Source of the DNA: Candidatus Caenarcanum bioreactoricola
GTDB lineage: Bacteria > Cyanobacteriota > Vampirovibrionia > Caenarcaniphilales > Caenarcanaceae
Length of the DNA stretch: 42,212 nucleotides
Assembly (NCBI GenBank): GCA_001899385.1
Contig: MOYB01000004.1
Coordinates: 60,262-102,473, forward strand
Direction: 5' to 3'
Shown piece by piece: positions 14,837 to 23,512 of this stretch (positions are counted from its first letter, which is position 1; the number at the start of each line of letters is the position of its first letter). The position numbers were made by a program, and so were the translations under genes. The notes under the pieces are model-generated. The model worked only from the letters and a program-made list of their open reading frames with translations. It searched no databases and was not told the DNA's origin.

Positions 14837-15328
14837 ATGAGTAGTTTAACCAGTAGTTCAAGTTTATATAATAATGCAAATAGCTTTAATTCAAGTACAT
14901 TAAATAGCCTCACAAGTTCTCAGGATTTAGGAGGATTTGGTGCACAAACAACAGAGCTTATGTCCCAAGCGGCTAATTCTTTAACACAAAAAGTACTTAG
15001 TAAAGTTTCTCCTGTAGCAGATGATTATCCTGCAAATGCTATGTATAGTAGTTCATCTTTAACACCTTTTGTTTCAACTTTTGATGTTTTAACAAGTTTA
15101 GCAACAAATGTTATTCCCTTTTTGAATATTTCAGGCACAATAGGCAAATGTATAGGCGGTATTCCTAGCATTTTTCAAACACTTACTTCTATTGGGGCAT
15201 TATTTCAAGTTGCAAAAGAAATGAGAAACACTCCTCCTGCAAAAAATGAACTTTCTGCAAATTTAAAAGAAGATATGTTAAATGATTTGAATCAAAGTTA
15301 TGATGGGGATTTTTCAGAAATCGCTTAA
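14837..15328 (+). CDS. Ser/Thr/Asn-rich orphan, possibly flagellum-associated
   Basis: A 163-residue protein of unknown family. The N-terminal 30 residues are almost entirely Ser, Asn, Thr and Leu ('SSLTSSSSLYNNANSFNSS'), a disordered type seen in axial or exported flagellar proteins. A moderately hydrophobic middle (about 80-125, 'NVIPFLNISGTIGKCIGG') could be a membrane-interacting helix pair. The C-terminus is acidic. It starts four bases after the rod protein stops and is probably co-transcribed with it. A rod-linked or secreted role is inference. Confidence 0.6.
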   Translation: MSSLTSSSSLYNNANSFNSSTLNSLTSSQDLGGFGAQTTELMSQAANSLTQKVLSKVSPVADDYPANAMYSSSSLTPFVSTFDVLTSLATNVIPFLNISGTIGKCIGGIPSIFQTLTSIGALFQVAKEMRNTPPAKNELSANLKEDMLNDLNQSYDGDFSEIA

Positions 15329-15333
15329 TTTGT

Positions 15334-15339
15334 TATAAT
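15334..15339 (+). promoter_or_regulatory. TATAAT box of wecB (leaderless type)
   Basis: TATAAT lies seven bases before ATG 15347, which puts the predicted transcription start one base before the start codon. Confidence 0.6.
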
Positions 15340-15346
15340 AGCTTTA

Positions 15347-16435
15347 ATGAAAATACTTACAATAATCGGTACTAGACCAGAAGCTATAAAATTAGCACCT
15401 GTTGTTTTAGCTTCTAAAAATCTTAATATTGAAAATAAAATATTAGATAGCGGACAACATACAGATATACTTGATACTGCTTTATTAGACTTTGATTTAA
15501 AAGCTGATTATAAAATAAAACTTAATCGAAAATCATCTTCTTTAGCACATTTAACTTCTGCATTACTTGATGAAATGAATAATATAATTCTTCAAGATAA
15601 AGCTGATTTTATTTTTGTACAAGGAGATACTACTACTGCTTTTATAGGGGCATTAATTGGTTTTTATAATAAAATTCCTGTTGGGCATATAGAAGCAGGT
15701 TTACGCTCCGGTGATCTATTTCAGCCTTTCCCTGAAGAAGCAAATCGAAAATTTATTTCACAAATAGCGAATTTTCATTTTGCACCAACTCAAATATCTT
15801 TTGATAATCTAATAAAAGAAAATATTTCAAAAGATAAGATTTTTTTAACAGGAAACACTGTTATTGATGCACTTTATTTTATTAAAGAAAAAATTCAAAA
15901 AGATCAAGTTTTAAAAAATTCTTTAGAAGAAAAATTCAAATTTGATAATAAATCTTTAGTTTTATTAACTTGTCATAGACGAGAAAATCATGGTGAAAAT
16001 CTTGAAGAAATATGTTCTGCTGTATTAAGACTTGCAAAAGAAGATATTAATTTTATTTTTCCAGTACATCCAAATCCTATAGTAAAAGATTCAGTATATA
16101 AAATTCTAGGAAATACTAAGAATATAATGCTAACAGAGCCTTTAAATTATAAAGAAATGGTTTTTATTTTAGATAAATGTAATTTAGTATTAAGTGATTC
16201 AGGTGGATTACAAGAAGAAGCTCCTAGTTTAGGTAAAAGGGTTTTAGTTTTAAGAGAAACCTCAGAAAGACCTGAAGCAATTTTAGAAGGTTGTGCAGAA
16301 TTAATAGGTACTGATTCTGAAAATATTTATAAAAAAGTAAAATCCGCTTTAAAAGAAGAAAAACAAATAAAAACTAATATTTATGGTGATGGAAAAAGTG
16401 CAGAAAAAATATTACAAATAATTAAAAATAGCTAA
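15347..16435 (+). CDS. wecB: UDP-N-acetylglucosamine 2-epimerase (non-hydrolysing)
   Basis: Interconverts UDP-GlcNAc and UDP-ManNAc for envelope polysaccharide synthesis. The 362 residues show the GT-B fold motifs 'GTRPEAIKLAPV' at the N-terminus, 'VQGDTTTAF', 'GHIEAGLRSGD' and 'SDSGGLQEEAPSLGKRVLVL' near residue 280. Length and motifs fit the family well. The enzyme acts in the cytoplasm. No other nucleotide-sugar gene is adjacent. It follows the flagellar pair on the same strand but has its own TATAAT. Confidence 0.95.
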   Translation: MKILTIIGTRPEAIKLAPVVLASKNLNIENKILDSGQHTDILDTALLDFDLKADYKIKLNRKSSSLAHLTSALLDEMNNIILQDKADFIFVQGDTTTAFIGALIGFYNKIPVGHIEAGLRSGDLFQPFPEEANRKFISQIANFHFAPTQISFDNLIKENISKDKIFLTGNTVIDALYFIKEKIQKDQVLKNSLEEKFKFDNKSLVLLTCHRRENHGENLEEICSAVLRLAKEDINFIFPVHPNPIVKDSVYKILGNTKNIMLTEPLNYKEMVFILDKCNLVLSDSGGLQEEAPSLGKRVLVLRETSERPEAILEGCAELIGTDSENIYKKVKSALKEEKQIKTNIYGDGKSAEKILQIIKNS

Positions 16436-16478
16436 TAGCTGAAATTAAGATCTATAATTTTATAATTAAAATAATATT

Positions 16479-16483
16479 AGGAG
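16479..16483 (+). promoter_or_regulatory. Shine-Dalgarno AGGAG deciding the pgk start
   Basis: AGGAG lies eight bases before ATG 16492, an ideal spacing. The internal ATG at 16528, where conventional PGK proteins begin, has none. The Cys-rich N-terminal extension is therefore probably translated. Confidence 0.7.
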
Positions 16484-16491
16484 AATAAATA

Positions 16492-17733
16492 ATGCATAAT
16501 TGTGGAAGTTGTGGTAAATGTACCCAAATGAAAATTCTTGGATTGCAAGATTTAGGAAAAGAAGAACTTCAAAATAAAAAAGTCTTAGTTAGAGTAGACT
16601 TTAATGTGCCAATGGAAGGCGATAAAATAACTGATGATAATAGATTAAGAGCAAGTTTACCTAGTATAAAATATTTAATAGAACAAGGTGCTATTGTAAT
16701 TTTAATGAGCCATTTTGGAAGACCTAAAGGTGAAAAAAATCTTAAATATAGTCTTAAACCTGTAGCAGAATATCTTCCAAAACTTATAAATAAAACAGTA
16801 GTCTTTGTTGAAGATTGTATTGGAAATAATACAAAAACCATAATAAATAATTTAAAAGCAGGAGATGTCTGTTTATTAGAAAATCTTAGATTCTACAAAG
16901 AAGAAGAAGCTAATGATGACGAATTTGCACAACAATTATCAGAACTTGGTGATATATATATAAACGATGCTTTTGGGGCAGCACATAGAGCACATGCAAG
17001 TACTGCAGGGATTGCTGATTATATGGAAACTGTGGCAGCTGGTTTTCTTATGGAAAAAGAGATTCAAGAATTAGGTAGTCTTTTAAAGAATCCTGAACGC
17101 CCATTTTTAAGTATTATAGGTGGAAGTAAAGTTTCTAGCAAGCTTGATATATTATATTCTTTAATTGAAAAAAGCGATGTAGTGCTTGTAGGGGGTGGAA
17201 TGGCTTATACTTTTATTAAAGCACAAGGTGGAAGTATAGGAAATTCTCTTTGTGAAGAAGATAGACTTCAAGATGCACTTAAAATAATTGAAATTGCAAA
17301 ACAAAAAGGTACTGCTTTAATATTTCCAACAGATAACAAATGTGTTAAAAGTCTAGATGATAAAAATGAAAGTCCTGTTAACTATGACAGTGGAAGTATT
17401 CCAGAAGGATTTTGTGGAGCAGATATTGGTCCAAAGAGTATGGAAAACTTTAAACAACAAATATCTTTAGCAAAAACAATTCTTTGGAATGGTCCAGTAG
17501 GAATCTTTGAAGATTCTAGATTTGAAGAAGGTTCTAGAGTAATAGCGCAAACACTTGTTGAACTTCACAAAAAAGGTTGTAAAACAGTTATAGGGGGAGG
17601 AGATTCAGCGGCAGCAGTTTCAAAATTCGGTTATAACGAAAATGATTTTGGACATATAAGCACTGGAGGAGGAGCAAGTTTAGAATTTTTATCAGGACAA
17701 ATTTTACCAGGTGTAAAAGCTTTATTTAGATAA
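16492..17733 (+). CDS. pgk: Phosphoglycerate kinase with Cys-rich N-terminal extension
   Basis: The glycolytic enzyme that makes ATP from 1,3-bisphosphoglycerate. The core shows 'KKVLVRVDFNVP', 'SHFGRPKGEK', 'NDAFGAAHRAHAS', 'GGSKVSSKLD' and the nucleotide loop 'GGGDSAAAV'. At 413 residues it is about 15 longer than most bacterial enzymes because of the leader 'MHNCGSCGKCTQMK', with cysteines at positions 4, 7 and 10 (C-x2-C-x2-C). A well-spaced AGGAG before the first ATG supports the longer form. The extension could bind a metal or respond to redox, which is inference. pgk converges on prfB and shares a terminator with it. Confidence 0.96.
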   Translation: MHNCGSCGKCTQMKILGLQDLGKEELQNKKVLVRVDFNVPMEGDKITDDNRLRASLPSIKYLIEQGAIVILMSHFGRPKGEKNLKYSLKPVAEYLPKLINKTVVFVEDCIGNNTKTIINNLKAGDVCLLENLRFYKEEEANDDEFAQQLSELGDIYINDAFGAAHRAHASTAGIADYMETVAAGFLMEKEIQELGSLLKNPERPFLSIIGGSKVSSKLDILYSLIEKSDVVLVGGGMAYTFIKAQGGSIGNSLCEEDRLQDALKIIEIAKQKGTALIFPTDNKCVKSLDDKNESPVNYDSGSIPEGFCGADIGPKSMENFKQQISLAKTILWNGPVGIFEDSRFEEGSRVIAQTLVELHKKGCKTVIGGGDSAAAVSKFGYNENDFGHISTGGGASLEFLSGQILPGVKALFR

Positions 17734-17752
17734 AATTATTTCTTTTTTTGTT

Positions 17753-17802
17753 AATTTAGGCTAATTTTTTTAATTTTATTATTTGAAAGGTTAGCCTAAA
17801 TT
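17753..17802. terminator. Shared bidirectional terminator between pgk and prfB
   Basis: A perfect 12-base inverted repeat, AATTTAGGCTAA (17753-17764) and TTAGCCTAAATT (17791-17802), has T-runs after each arm in its own direction. The right arm contains the prfB stop codon. The 26-base loop is unusually large. Confidence 0.65.
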
Positions 17803-18889
17803 TTTTTCTTTTAATCTTGCTTCAATAAAATCATCAAATTCTCCATCTAAAACTCTTTGTGTATTTCTTGTTTCATGTTTTGTAAGAGGATCTTTAACTC
17901 TTCCTTCATCAAGAATATAAGATCTTACTATTGCTTCTGATCCAAATCCAGCTATAGCTCTTTTCCCTTTTATTTCTTCTATTTCACGATCTTTTTCTTC
18001 AAGCATTATTACTAAGAGTTTTGCTTTTAATGTATCTAAAGCTACTTGTTTGTTTTGATGTTGACTTCTTTGTTGATCTGAACGAATTACAATGCCTGTT
18101 GGTATATGTCTTATTCGAACTGCTGTTTCAACCTTGTTTACATTCTGTCCACCTGCTCCGCCAGATCGCATTGTTGAAACCTCAATCTCTTCTTCTTTTA
18201 TAACAATTTCATTTATTTCATCTTCTATTATTGGTGAAATCTCTAAGCCTGCAAAACTTGTCTGCCTACTATCATTACCTGATTTAAAAGGTGATTTTCT
18301 TACAAGTCTATGAGTACCTGCTTCTACACTTAAATAACCAAAAACAAAATCCCCTGAAATTTTAAAAGACACTGATTTTAAACCGGCTTCTTCACCTTCG
18401 GATTTTTCTATTATGTCAAATTTATAACTTTTTCTTTCTGCCCATCTTAAATACATACGAAAAAGCATTTCAGTCCAATCTTGAGCATCAGTTCCACCAG
18501 CACCAGCATTTATAGAAATAAGAGCAGAAGAATTATCATATTTTCCATTTAATAGCAATTCTATTTGAAAGCTCTTCATTTCATTTAAAGCCTGACTTAA
18601 AGCTTCCAAAGATTCTTTTATTAAATCTAAGTCATCTATAGTCTCTGCAATTTTTGCATCTTCAATAATAGCTTCCCATTTAGCAAGACAAGAAATTTTT
18701 TTCTTTAATATAGATAATTCTTTATTTAATGTATAAAAAGCTTTTTGATCTTTCCATATTTCTGTATTTGTACTTTGCTTTTCTAAATCTAAAAGTTTTT
18801 CTTTACTATTTTCTTTTTCAAAGACAGTCCCTTATAAACATAAAGGATTTTTCAGTTTCTGTAATTAATTTATTTAATTCTTCATGCAT
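17791..18889 (-). CDS. prfB: Peptide chain release factor 2, with programmed +1 frameshift
   Basis: RF2 releases peptides at UGA and UAA codons. The gene has two frames. Starting at ATG 18887-18889 it reads 23 codons to '...RDCL', ending CTT-TGA (18818-18823). Skipping one T at 18820 continues '[13 protein letters not shown]' in the +1 frame to the stop at 17791-17793. The joined product has 365 residues, the same as E. coli RF2. An SD-like AGGGAC sits three bases before CTT, as at the known autoregulatory site, where low RF2 promotes the shift. The codon-recognition 'SPF' is in 'RKSPFKSG' and the catalytic GGQ in '[12 protein letters not shown]'. The base after TGA is A rather than the usual C. 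A TTG at 18607-18609 would give only the truncated body. Confidence 0.95.
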
Positions 18890-18890
18890 A

Positions 18891-18920
18891 ATAAGCCCCC
18901 TAACCCCCTAAAGGGGGAAT
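18891..18920. repeat. C/G-rich palindromic repeat upstream of prfB
   Basis: CCCCCTAACCCCCTAAAGGGGG forms a hairpin between the flavoprotein gene and prfB. In prfB orientation its end supplies a GGGGG seven bases before the start codon, probably acting as the Shine-Dalgarno. It is of the same general class as the palindrome at 15-56 but has a different sequence. Confidence 0.6.
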
Positions 18921-18926
18921 TTTTGT

Positions 18927-19499
18927 TTATATTTTGTTTGCAAGCCAACTAAGATTTTCGCCTAAAACTTTCATTGTACCCAAGCCTTCTGTGTCAGACA
19001 AAACATCGCCTACACCTCTTCCCATAGCTAAGTTCCAATAATCACTACCTACAACAATCATTTGATTTGCAAGAAAGAAATGATTCATTGCATCAACAGT
19101 AGTTACACAACCAGCTCTTCTTCCACAACAAATAGCTACCCCTAATTTTCTTTTAAATAAAAAATCATTAGCTCTTCCGACAAGACCTGCTCTATCAATA
19201 ATTGCTTTCATTTCACTACTAACATTTGCAAAATAAACAGGAGAACCTAAAATTATTATATCTGCTTGACTCATTTTTTCTATACATTCATTTATAATAT
19301 CTTTGCTTATAATACATTTTTTATTTTTATTTTCTTTACATTTATAACAAGCAGTGCATCCTCTTATTTCATGTCCACCTAGTTCAATTAATTCAGTATT
19401 TATATTATTCTTTTCAAGCTCTTTAAAAATTTCTTTTATTAAAAATGAAGTATTACCACCTTTTCTAGGGCTTCCATTAATTGCAATTGCTTTTTTCAT
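18927..19499 (-). CDS. NAD(P)H-dependent FMN reductase-like flavoprotein (flavodoxin fold)
   Basis: A 190-residue flavodoxin-fold protein. The FMN phosphate loop is 'INGSPRKGGNTSFL' at residues 7-20. A cysteine cluster 'RGCTACYKCKENKNKKC' at about 46-62 resembles that of iron-sulfur flavoproteins, which bind a 4Fe-4S cluster through a compact Cys motif. 'ILGSPVYFANVSSEMKAIID' is the second family motif. It may act in electron transfer or oxygen/peroxide defence. Its ATG overlaps the asd stop (TAATG), so the two are translationally coupled in an asd-first operon. Confidence 0.88.
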   Translation of the reverse strand: MKKAIAINGSPRKGGNTSFLIKEIFKELEKNNINTELIELGGHEIRGCTACYKCKENKNKKCIISKDIINECIEKMSQADIIILGSPVYFANVSSEMKAIIDRAGLVGRANDFLFKRKLGVAICCGRRAGCVTTVDAMNHFFLANQMIVVGSDYWNLAMGRGVGDVLSDTEGLGTMKVLGENLSWLANKI

Positions 19500-20521
19500 T
19501 ATACTTTACCTCTTTCAATAGCTTTCTCTGCAATTCTCAAGGCGTTAAGTGCTGCGCCTATCCAGAGATTATCTGCAACTACCCACATATCAAGAGTGTT
19601 AGGTTGACTTTGATCTATACGAACCCTACCAACATGCACAGGTTCTGTATATGCTACATCTAAAGGCATTGGATATTTGCTCCAATCTTCCCAAAGCTGT
19701 ATATATTCTTGATTCTTTAAGACTTCGTTTACTTCATTCAAATTAAAAGATTTTTTTAATTCAATATTCACTGATTCTGAATGTCCAGTCATCACAGGTA
19801 CTCTAACAGCAGTACAAGTGAGTTGAAGATCTGGATAATTAAGCATTTTACGAGATTCTATACAAACTTTTCTTTCTTCTTTTGAATAACCATCTTCTAA
19901 TAGGCTACTAATCATTGGAATTACATTAAAAGCAACTTGAGTATCTCTTATTCTTTTTATATATTCAGGATTTTTAAGTACTTCTTGACAGTCTTGAATC
20001 ATTAAATCCATTGGACCTTTACCAGCACCACTTATTGCCTGATAAGTACTAACTACGACTCTTTTCAGTCCAAAAGCTTTGTTCAAAGCATGTAAAGGTA
20101 AAATAAGTTGAGCTGTAGTACAATTAGGACCAGCTATAATACCTTTATGCCAATCTATATCATGATCGTTTACACCTGCTGTAATAAGAGGTACACTTTC
20201 ATTCATTCTATAGAAACTGTCTGTATCTATTACAAGCTTAACACCTCTTTTTAATGCTTCAGGAACAAGTTTTTCGCTAACATCGCTTGTTGCAGTAGAC
20301 AATATAATATCAAGTCCCTCGAAATTTTCTGGAAGACTATCTTGAACAATAATTTCATGATTTTTAAAATCGATTTCTCTGCCAGCAGATTTTTTTGTAC
20401 CAAATAAGCGAGGAGGACCATCGAGATTTATTTTATTTTCATCCCAGCTTTCTAGAAGGTTTAAAAGTTGTGCACCTACATTACCTGTAGCACCTAATAT
20501 CCCAATTTTAAATTTTCTCAT
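19499..20521 (-). CDS. asd: Aspartate-semialdehyde dehydrogenase
   Basis: Reduces aspartyl phosphate to aspartate semialdehyde for lysine/diaminopimelate, threonine and methionine synthesis. The 340 residues begin with the NADP motif 'GILGATGNVGAQLL'. The catalytic Cys is in 'GPNCTTAQL' near residue 134, and the substrate-binding region follows ('GAGKGPMDLM', 'VPVMTGHSESVNIEL'). Length is typical. A TATAAT lies about 26 bases upstream of the start. It is followed directly by the flavoprotein gene. Confidence 0.95.
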   Translation of the reverse strand: MRKFKIGILGATGNVGAQLLNLLESWDENKINLDGPPRLFGTKKSAGREIDFKNHEIIVQDSLPENFEGLDIILSTATSDVSEKLVPEALKRGVKLVIDTDSFYRMNESVPLITAGVNDHDIDWHKGIIAGPNCTTAQLILPLHALNKAFGLKRVVVSTYQAISGAGKGPMDLMIQDCQEVLKNPEYIKRIRDTQVAFNVIPMISSLLEDGYSKEERKVCIESRKMLNYPDLQLTCTAVRVPVMTGHSESVNIELKKSFNLNEVNEVLKNQEYIQLWEDWSKYPMPLDVAYTEPVHVGRVRIDQSQPNTLDMWVVADNLWIGAALNALRIAEKAIERGKV

Positions 20522-20574
20522 AAATAATTTATATCAATAATTCAAATATTATACATAATAATTTTTAAAAGATT

Positions 20575-21063
20575 TTAAATTAATTTAACTAAAATAAACT
20601 TAATAAAACTTATAAATGTTGGATTTAAAGCAGTACCAAACAAAACAGCAAGACCAATAAGCCATAATAATAAAAATCTTAAATTATCAATTTTATTGTC
20701 TAAATTTTTCATTTCAGCTCTTAAACTATTATCTAAGTTTTTCATTTCGGCTCTTAAACTATTGTCTAAATTTTTCATTTCAGCTCTTAATTCATGATCT
20801 AATATTTTAAAATCAGCTTTTAAACTTACAAAATCATTTCTTAATTCTTGAATATCTTCTTTTAATGAAGCTTCTATTTGCTTCATTTCATTTCTTAATT
20901 CATGAATATCTTCTTTTAATGAAGTCTCTATTTTTGTTTTTAAAATATCTTCACTTTCTTGAAAACCTTTTTCTATATCCTCAACAAAAAAATCAGCTTT
21001 TTGTCTATCTTGAAAAAGCTCTTCTAATAATCTTAAACTTCTAGTAGGTAATTTATATGTCAT
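20575..21063 (-). CDS. Coiled-coil protein with hendecad repeats and C-terminal anchor (long paralogue)
   Basis: A 162-residue paralogue of the protein at 8083-8400. The first 55 residues are nearly the same ('[19 protein letters not shown]'). The coiled coil is longer and includes three near-identical 11-residue units ('[11 protein letters not shown]'), typical of a right-handed or hendecad coiled coil. It ends with a hydrophobic helix ('[17 protein letters not shown]') and a second weaker one. Its upstream region shares GGTATAATTAAAATAT with the paralogue, and the predicted transcript begins within two bases of the ATG. The resemblance to Bdr/DUF1640-type proteins is architectural only. The function is unknown. 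Confidence 0.75.
   Translation of the reverse strand: MTYKLPTRSLRLLEELFQDRQKADFFVEDIEKGFQESEDILKTKIETSLKEDIHELRNEMKQIEASLKEDIQELRNDFVSLKADFKILDHELRAEMKNLDNSLRAEMKNLDNSLRAEMKNLDNKIDNLRFLLLWLIGLAVLFGTALNPTFISFIKFILVKLI
20700..20798 (-). repeat. Three 33-bp in-frame tandem repeats
   Basis: Units at 20700-20732, 20733-20765 and 20766-20798 differ at only a few bases. They encode the 11-residue [11 protein letters not shown] units. Such repeats expand and contract by slippage and set the coiled-coil length. The paralogue at 8083 has none. Confidence 0.9.
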
Positions 21064-21121
21064 ATATTTTAATTATACCTATAATTAATTTCTTTTCAAT
21101 AATTATTAATAGAAAATTCTA

Positions 21122-21127
21122 TATAAT
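21122..21127 (+). promoter_or_regulatory. TATAAT box of yidD (leaderless type)
   Basis: TATAAT ends seven bases before ATG 21135. It supports this ATG over the further upstream in-frame start at 21057, which would lie before the promoter. Confidence 0.6.
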
Positions 21128-21134
21128 AGTAAAT

Positions 21135-21356
21135 ATGAAAAAAATAATTAACTTCCCTTTTTTATTATTAATAATTATTTATCAAAAGGTTTTTTATTTT
21201 AAACCTAGGACTTGCCGTTTTTATCCTAGCTGTTCGGAATATGCTTTACAAGCTTTTCAAAAGTATGATTTATTAAAAGCTTTATTTTTAACAATAAAAA
21301 GATTATTATCTTGTCATCCTTTTAATAAAAATAATGGCTTTGATCCATTAACTTAA
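21135..21356 (+). CDS. yidD: Membrane protein insertion efficiency factor YidD
   Basis: A small membrane-associated helper of YidC-dependent protein insertion. I start it at ATG 21135 ('[20 protein letters not shown]'), giving 73 residues, the usual size. The family core is clear: '[19 protein letters not shown]', '[12 protein letters not shown]' and 'GFDPL'. The three conserved cysteines are present. The N-terminal hydrophobic helix fits membrane attachment. yidD often sits with rnpA, rpmH and yidC, but here it precedes an aminotransferase by five bases. Confidence 0.92.
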   Translation: MKKIINFPFLLLIIIYQKVFYFKPRTCRFYPSCSEYALQAFQKYDLLKALFLTIKRLLSCHPFNKNNGFDPLT

Positions 21357-21361
21357 TTATT

Positions 21362-22633
21362 ATGAATATATCTAATATGCAATCATTAAAGCTTGCAAAA
21401 ATCCTTGCTAAAAGTGAATGTCCTTCCATTACTTATTTATCCGAAGAATTTCCTGTTTTTTGGAATTATGCAAAAGGTTGTTATGTCTGGGATGTTGATA
21501 ATAATCGCTTTTTAGATATGAATTCAAGTTTTGGGGTTTGTGGTTTAGGTCATTGCAATGAAAAAATTTCAGAAATCATCGCGGAACAATCTAAAAAACT
21601 TATACATGGAATGGGAGATGTACATCCACCTCAAATTAAAGCTGAACTTTGTGAACTTCTCTTATCAACACTTCCTAAAGATTTTGGACGAGTAATTCTG
21701 TCTTCTAATGGTTCTGATGCTTGCGAATCAGCTATTAAAACAATGCTTTTATATAATAAAGAAAAGCCAGAAATAATAGCATTTAAAGGTGCTTATCATG
21801 GGCTAGGATTAGGATCACTTAATTTAACACACAATGATTTTTTTAGGAAAGACTTTCAGACATGGCTACCAAAGTTAACACATTTTGTAGATTTTCCAGT
21901 AAAAGCAGAAGAAATACAAATTGTACTTACTGATATTAAAAATATAATTCAAAAATCACCTATAGGAGCAATAATAATAGAACCAATACAGGCTAGAGGG
22001 GGAGTTAAAATAGCTGCAAAGAATTTCTTAAAAGAATTAAGACTCTTATGTAATGAAAATAATATTTTATTGATATTTGATGAAATTTATACTGGTTTAT
22101 GTCGTACAGGAGATTTTTTTGCATTTGAATTTGAAGAAGTAATGCCTGATCTGTTATGCTTAGGCAAATTATTAGGTGGTGGATTGCCTTTATCTGCATG
22201 TATCGGCAAAACAGATGTTATGCTTAAAGCATGGAAAGCTTCTGCTGGCGAAGCAATTCATACAAGTACTTTTTTAGGGAATCCACTAATTTGTAAAGTT
22301 GCTTGTTTTATATTAAATGAATTAAAAGAAAAAAAATATAATCTTATAGTTAAAGAAAAAGGTAAATATTTAAAAAAAATCTTAGAAGAAAATTTTTCAG
22401 AAATAAAAGAAATAAAAGAAATAAGAGGTAGAGGACTTATGTTTGGAATTGAATTTCATGATAAATATAAGTATTTAGCAAAAGAATGTATGATTAAAGG
22501 TTTAGAAGAAGGACTTATTCTTCTGCCAGAAGGTCCAGAAGGAGAAGTACTTTCAATTTCACCACCATTTATAATAAATCATGAAGAATTAGATTTTGCA
22601 ATAAATAAAATAAAAAAGATTCTTACAAATTAA
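21362..22633 (+). CDS. Class III pyridoxal-phosphate aminotransferase
   Basis: A 423-residue fold-type I PLP enzyme. The substrate end reads 'YVWDVDNNRFLDMNSSFG', the PLP phosphate loop 'SNGSDACESAIK', the cofactor Asp 'IFDEIYTGLCRTG', and the Schiff-base Lys is in 'LCLGKLLGGGLPLSA' at about residue 267. The family includes 4-aminobutyrate, acetylornithine and glutamate-1-semialdehyde enzymes. The sequence alone does not fix the substrate. A GABA transaminase would make succinic semialdehyde, which could feed the 4-hydroxybutyrate dehydrogenase-like gene at 27393, but this link is speculative. It is probably co-transcribed with yidD. Confidence 0.88.
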   Translation: MNISNMQSLKLAKILAKSECPSITYLSEEFPVFWNYAKGCYVWDVDNNRFLDMNSSFGVCGLGHCNEKISEIIAEQSKKLIHGMGDVHPPQIKAELCELLLSTLPKDFGRVILSSNGSDACESAIKTMLLYNKEKPEIIAFKGAYHGLGLGSLNLTHNDFFRKDFQTWLPKLTHFVDFPVKAEEIQIVLTDIKNIIQKSPIGAIIIEPIQARGGVKIAAKNFLKELRLLCNENNILLIFDEIYTGLCRTGDFFAFEFEEVMPDLLCLGKLLGGGLPLSACIGKTDVMLKAWKASAGEAIHTSTFLGNPLICKVACFILNELKEKKYNLIVKEKGKYLKKILEENFSEIKEIKEIRGRGLMFGIEFHDKYKYLAKECMIKGLEEGLILLPEGPEGEVLSISPPFIINHEELDFAINKIKKILTN

Positions 22634-22709
22634 AATTTAAAAAATTGCCTTTTGTATTGTGAATTGCTATAACTATAAAATATAAAATATGTAAACTTTT
22701 ATTCTAAGC

Positions 22710-23507
22710 GTGAATAAAAATATTAATAAAATTTCAATTAAAGATCTCTATTGTTATTATAAGAGCTTTCTTGCTATAGAAAATGTAAATATAAATGTTC
22801 CAAAAAATAAAATAACAGCTTTTATTGGTCCATCTGGTTGTGGCAAATCTACTGTGCTTAGAAGCATAAACAGAATGAATGATCTTGTTTTAGGTAGTAA
22901 AATAAATGGTGAAATTTCAATAAATTTTAATAATGAAATATGCAATGTTTATGAATCTAAAGTAGATGTTACTCAACTTAGAAAAAGAGTTGGTATGGTT
23001 TTTCAAAAACCTAACCCTTTTAAAATGAGTATCTATGATAATGTTGCTTATGGTCCAAGGCTTTTTGGATTTAAAAGAAAACAAGAATTAAATGAAACAG
23101 TTGAAAAAAGTCTTAGAAATGCTGCTCTTTGGAATGAAGTAAAAGATAAATTACATAAATCTTCTGCTTTTGAATTGTCTGGTGGGCAACAACAAAGACT
23201 TTGTATTGCAAGAGCACTTGCCGTTAATCCTGAAATTCTTTTAATGGATGAACCTTGTTCTTCGCTTGATCCACTTGCTACTGTTAAAATAGAAGATTTA
23301 CTTATTCAACTAAAAGAAGAGCTTACTGTAGTTATAGTAACTCATAATATGCAACAAGCAAGTAGAATTTCAGATATGACCGCGGTATTTTGGGTTAAAG
23401 AAGAAAATAAAGCAGGGGAACTTATAGAATATAAATCAACAGTAGATATATTTAGTAGACCTCAAGATCCAAGAACAGAAGGTTATATTACTGGAAGGTT
23501 TGGATAA
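22710..23507 (+). CDS. pstB: Phosphate ABC transporter ATP-binding protein (PstB-like)
   Basis: An ABC ATPase of 265 residues. Walker A is 'GPSGCGKST' (about 38-46), followed by the PstB-typical '[10 protein letters not shown]'. The Q-loop region is '[21 protein letters not shown]', the signature is '[15 protein letters not shown]', and Walker B is '[13 protein letters not shown]'. These match PstB closely. The start is GTG at 22710 without a Shine-Dalgarno. No pstS, pstC or pstA is beside it, so it must work with a permease encoded elsewhere. The next gene begins six bases downstream. Confidence 0.92.
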   Translation: MNKNINKISIKDLYCYYKSFLAIENVNINVPKNKITAFIGPSGCGKSTVLRSINRMNDLVLGSKINGEISINFNNEICNVYESKVDVTQLRKRVGMVFQKPNPFKMSIYDNVAYGPRLFGFKRKQELNETVEKSLRNAALWNEVKDKLHKSSAFELSGGQQQRLCIARALAVNPEILLMDEPCSSLDPLATVKIEDLLIQLKEELTVVIVTHNMQQASRISDMTAVFWVKEENKAGELIEYKSTVDIFSRPQDPRTEGYITGRFG

Positions 23508-23512
23508 TATTT

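Noticed and set aside
18607-18609. TTG start of a 272-residue prfB
   Set aside because: The frame continues upstream without a break to the programmed frameshift site and gives the normal 365 residues.
20700-20798. Possible CRISPR array
   Set aside because: The 33-bp units are directly adjacent, without spacers, and code in frame for an 11-residue coiled-coil repeat.
21057-21134. N-terminal extension of YidD
   Set aside because: A TATAAT box inside it and the family length support the ATG at 21135.
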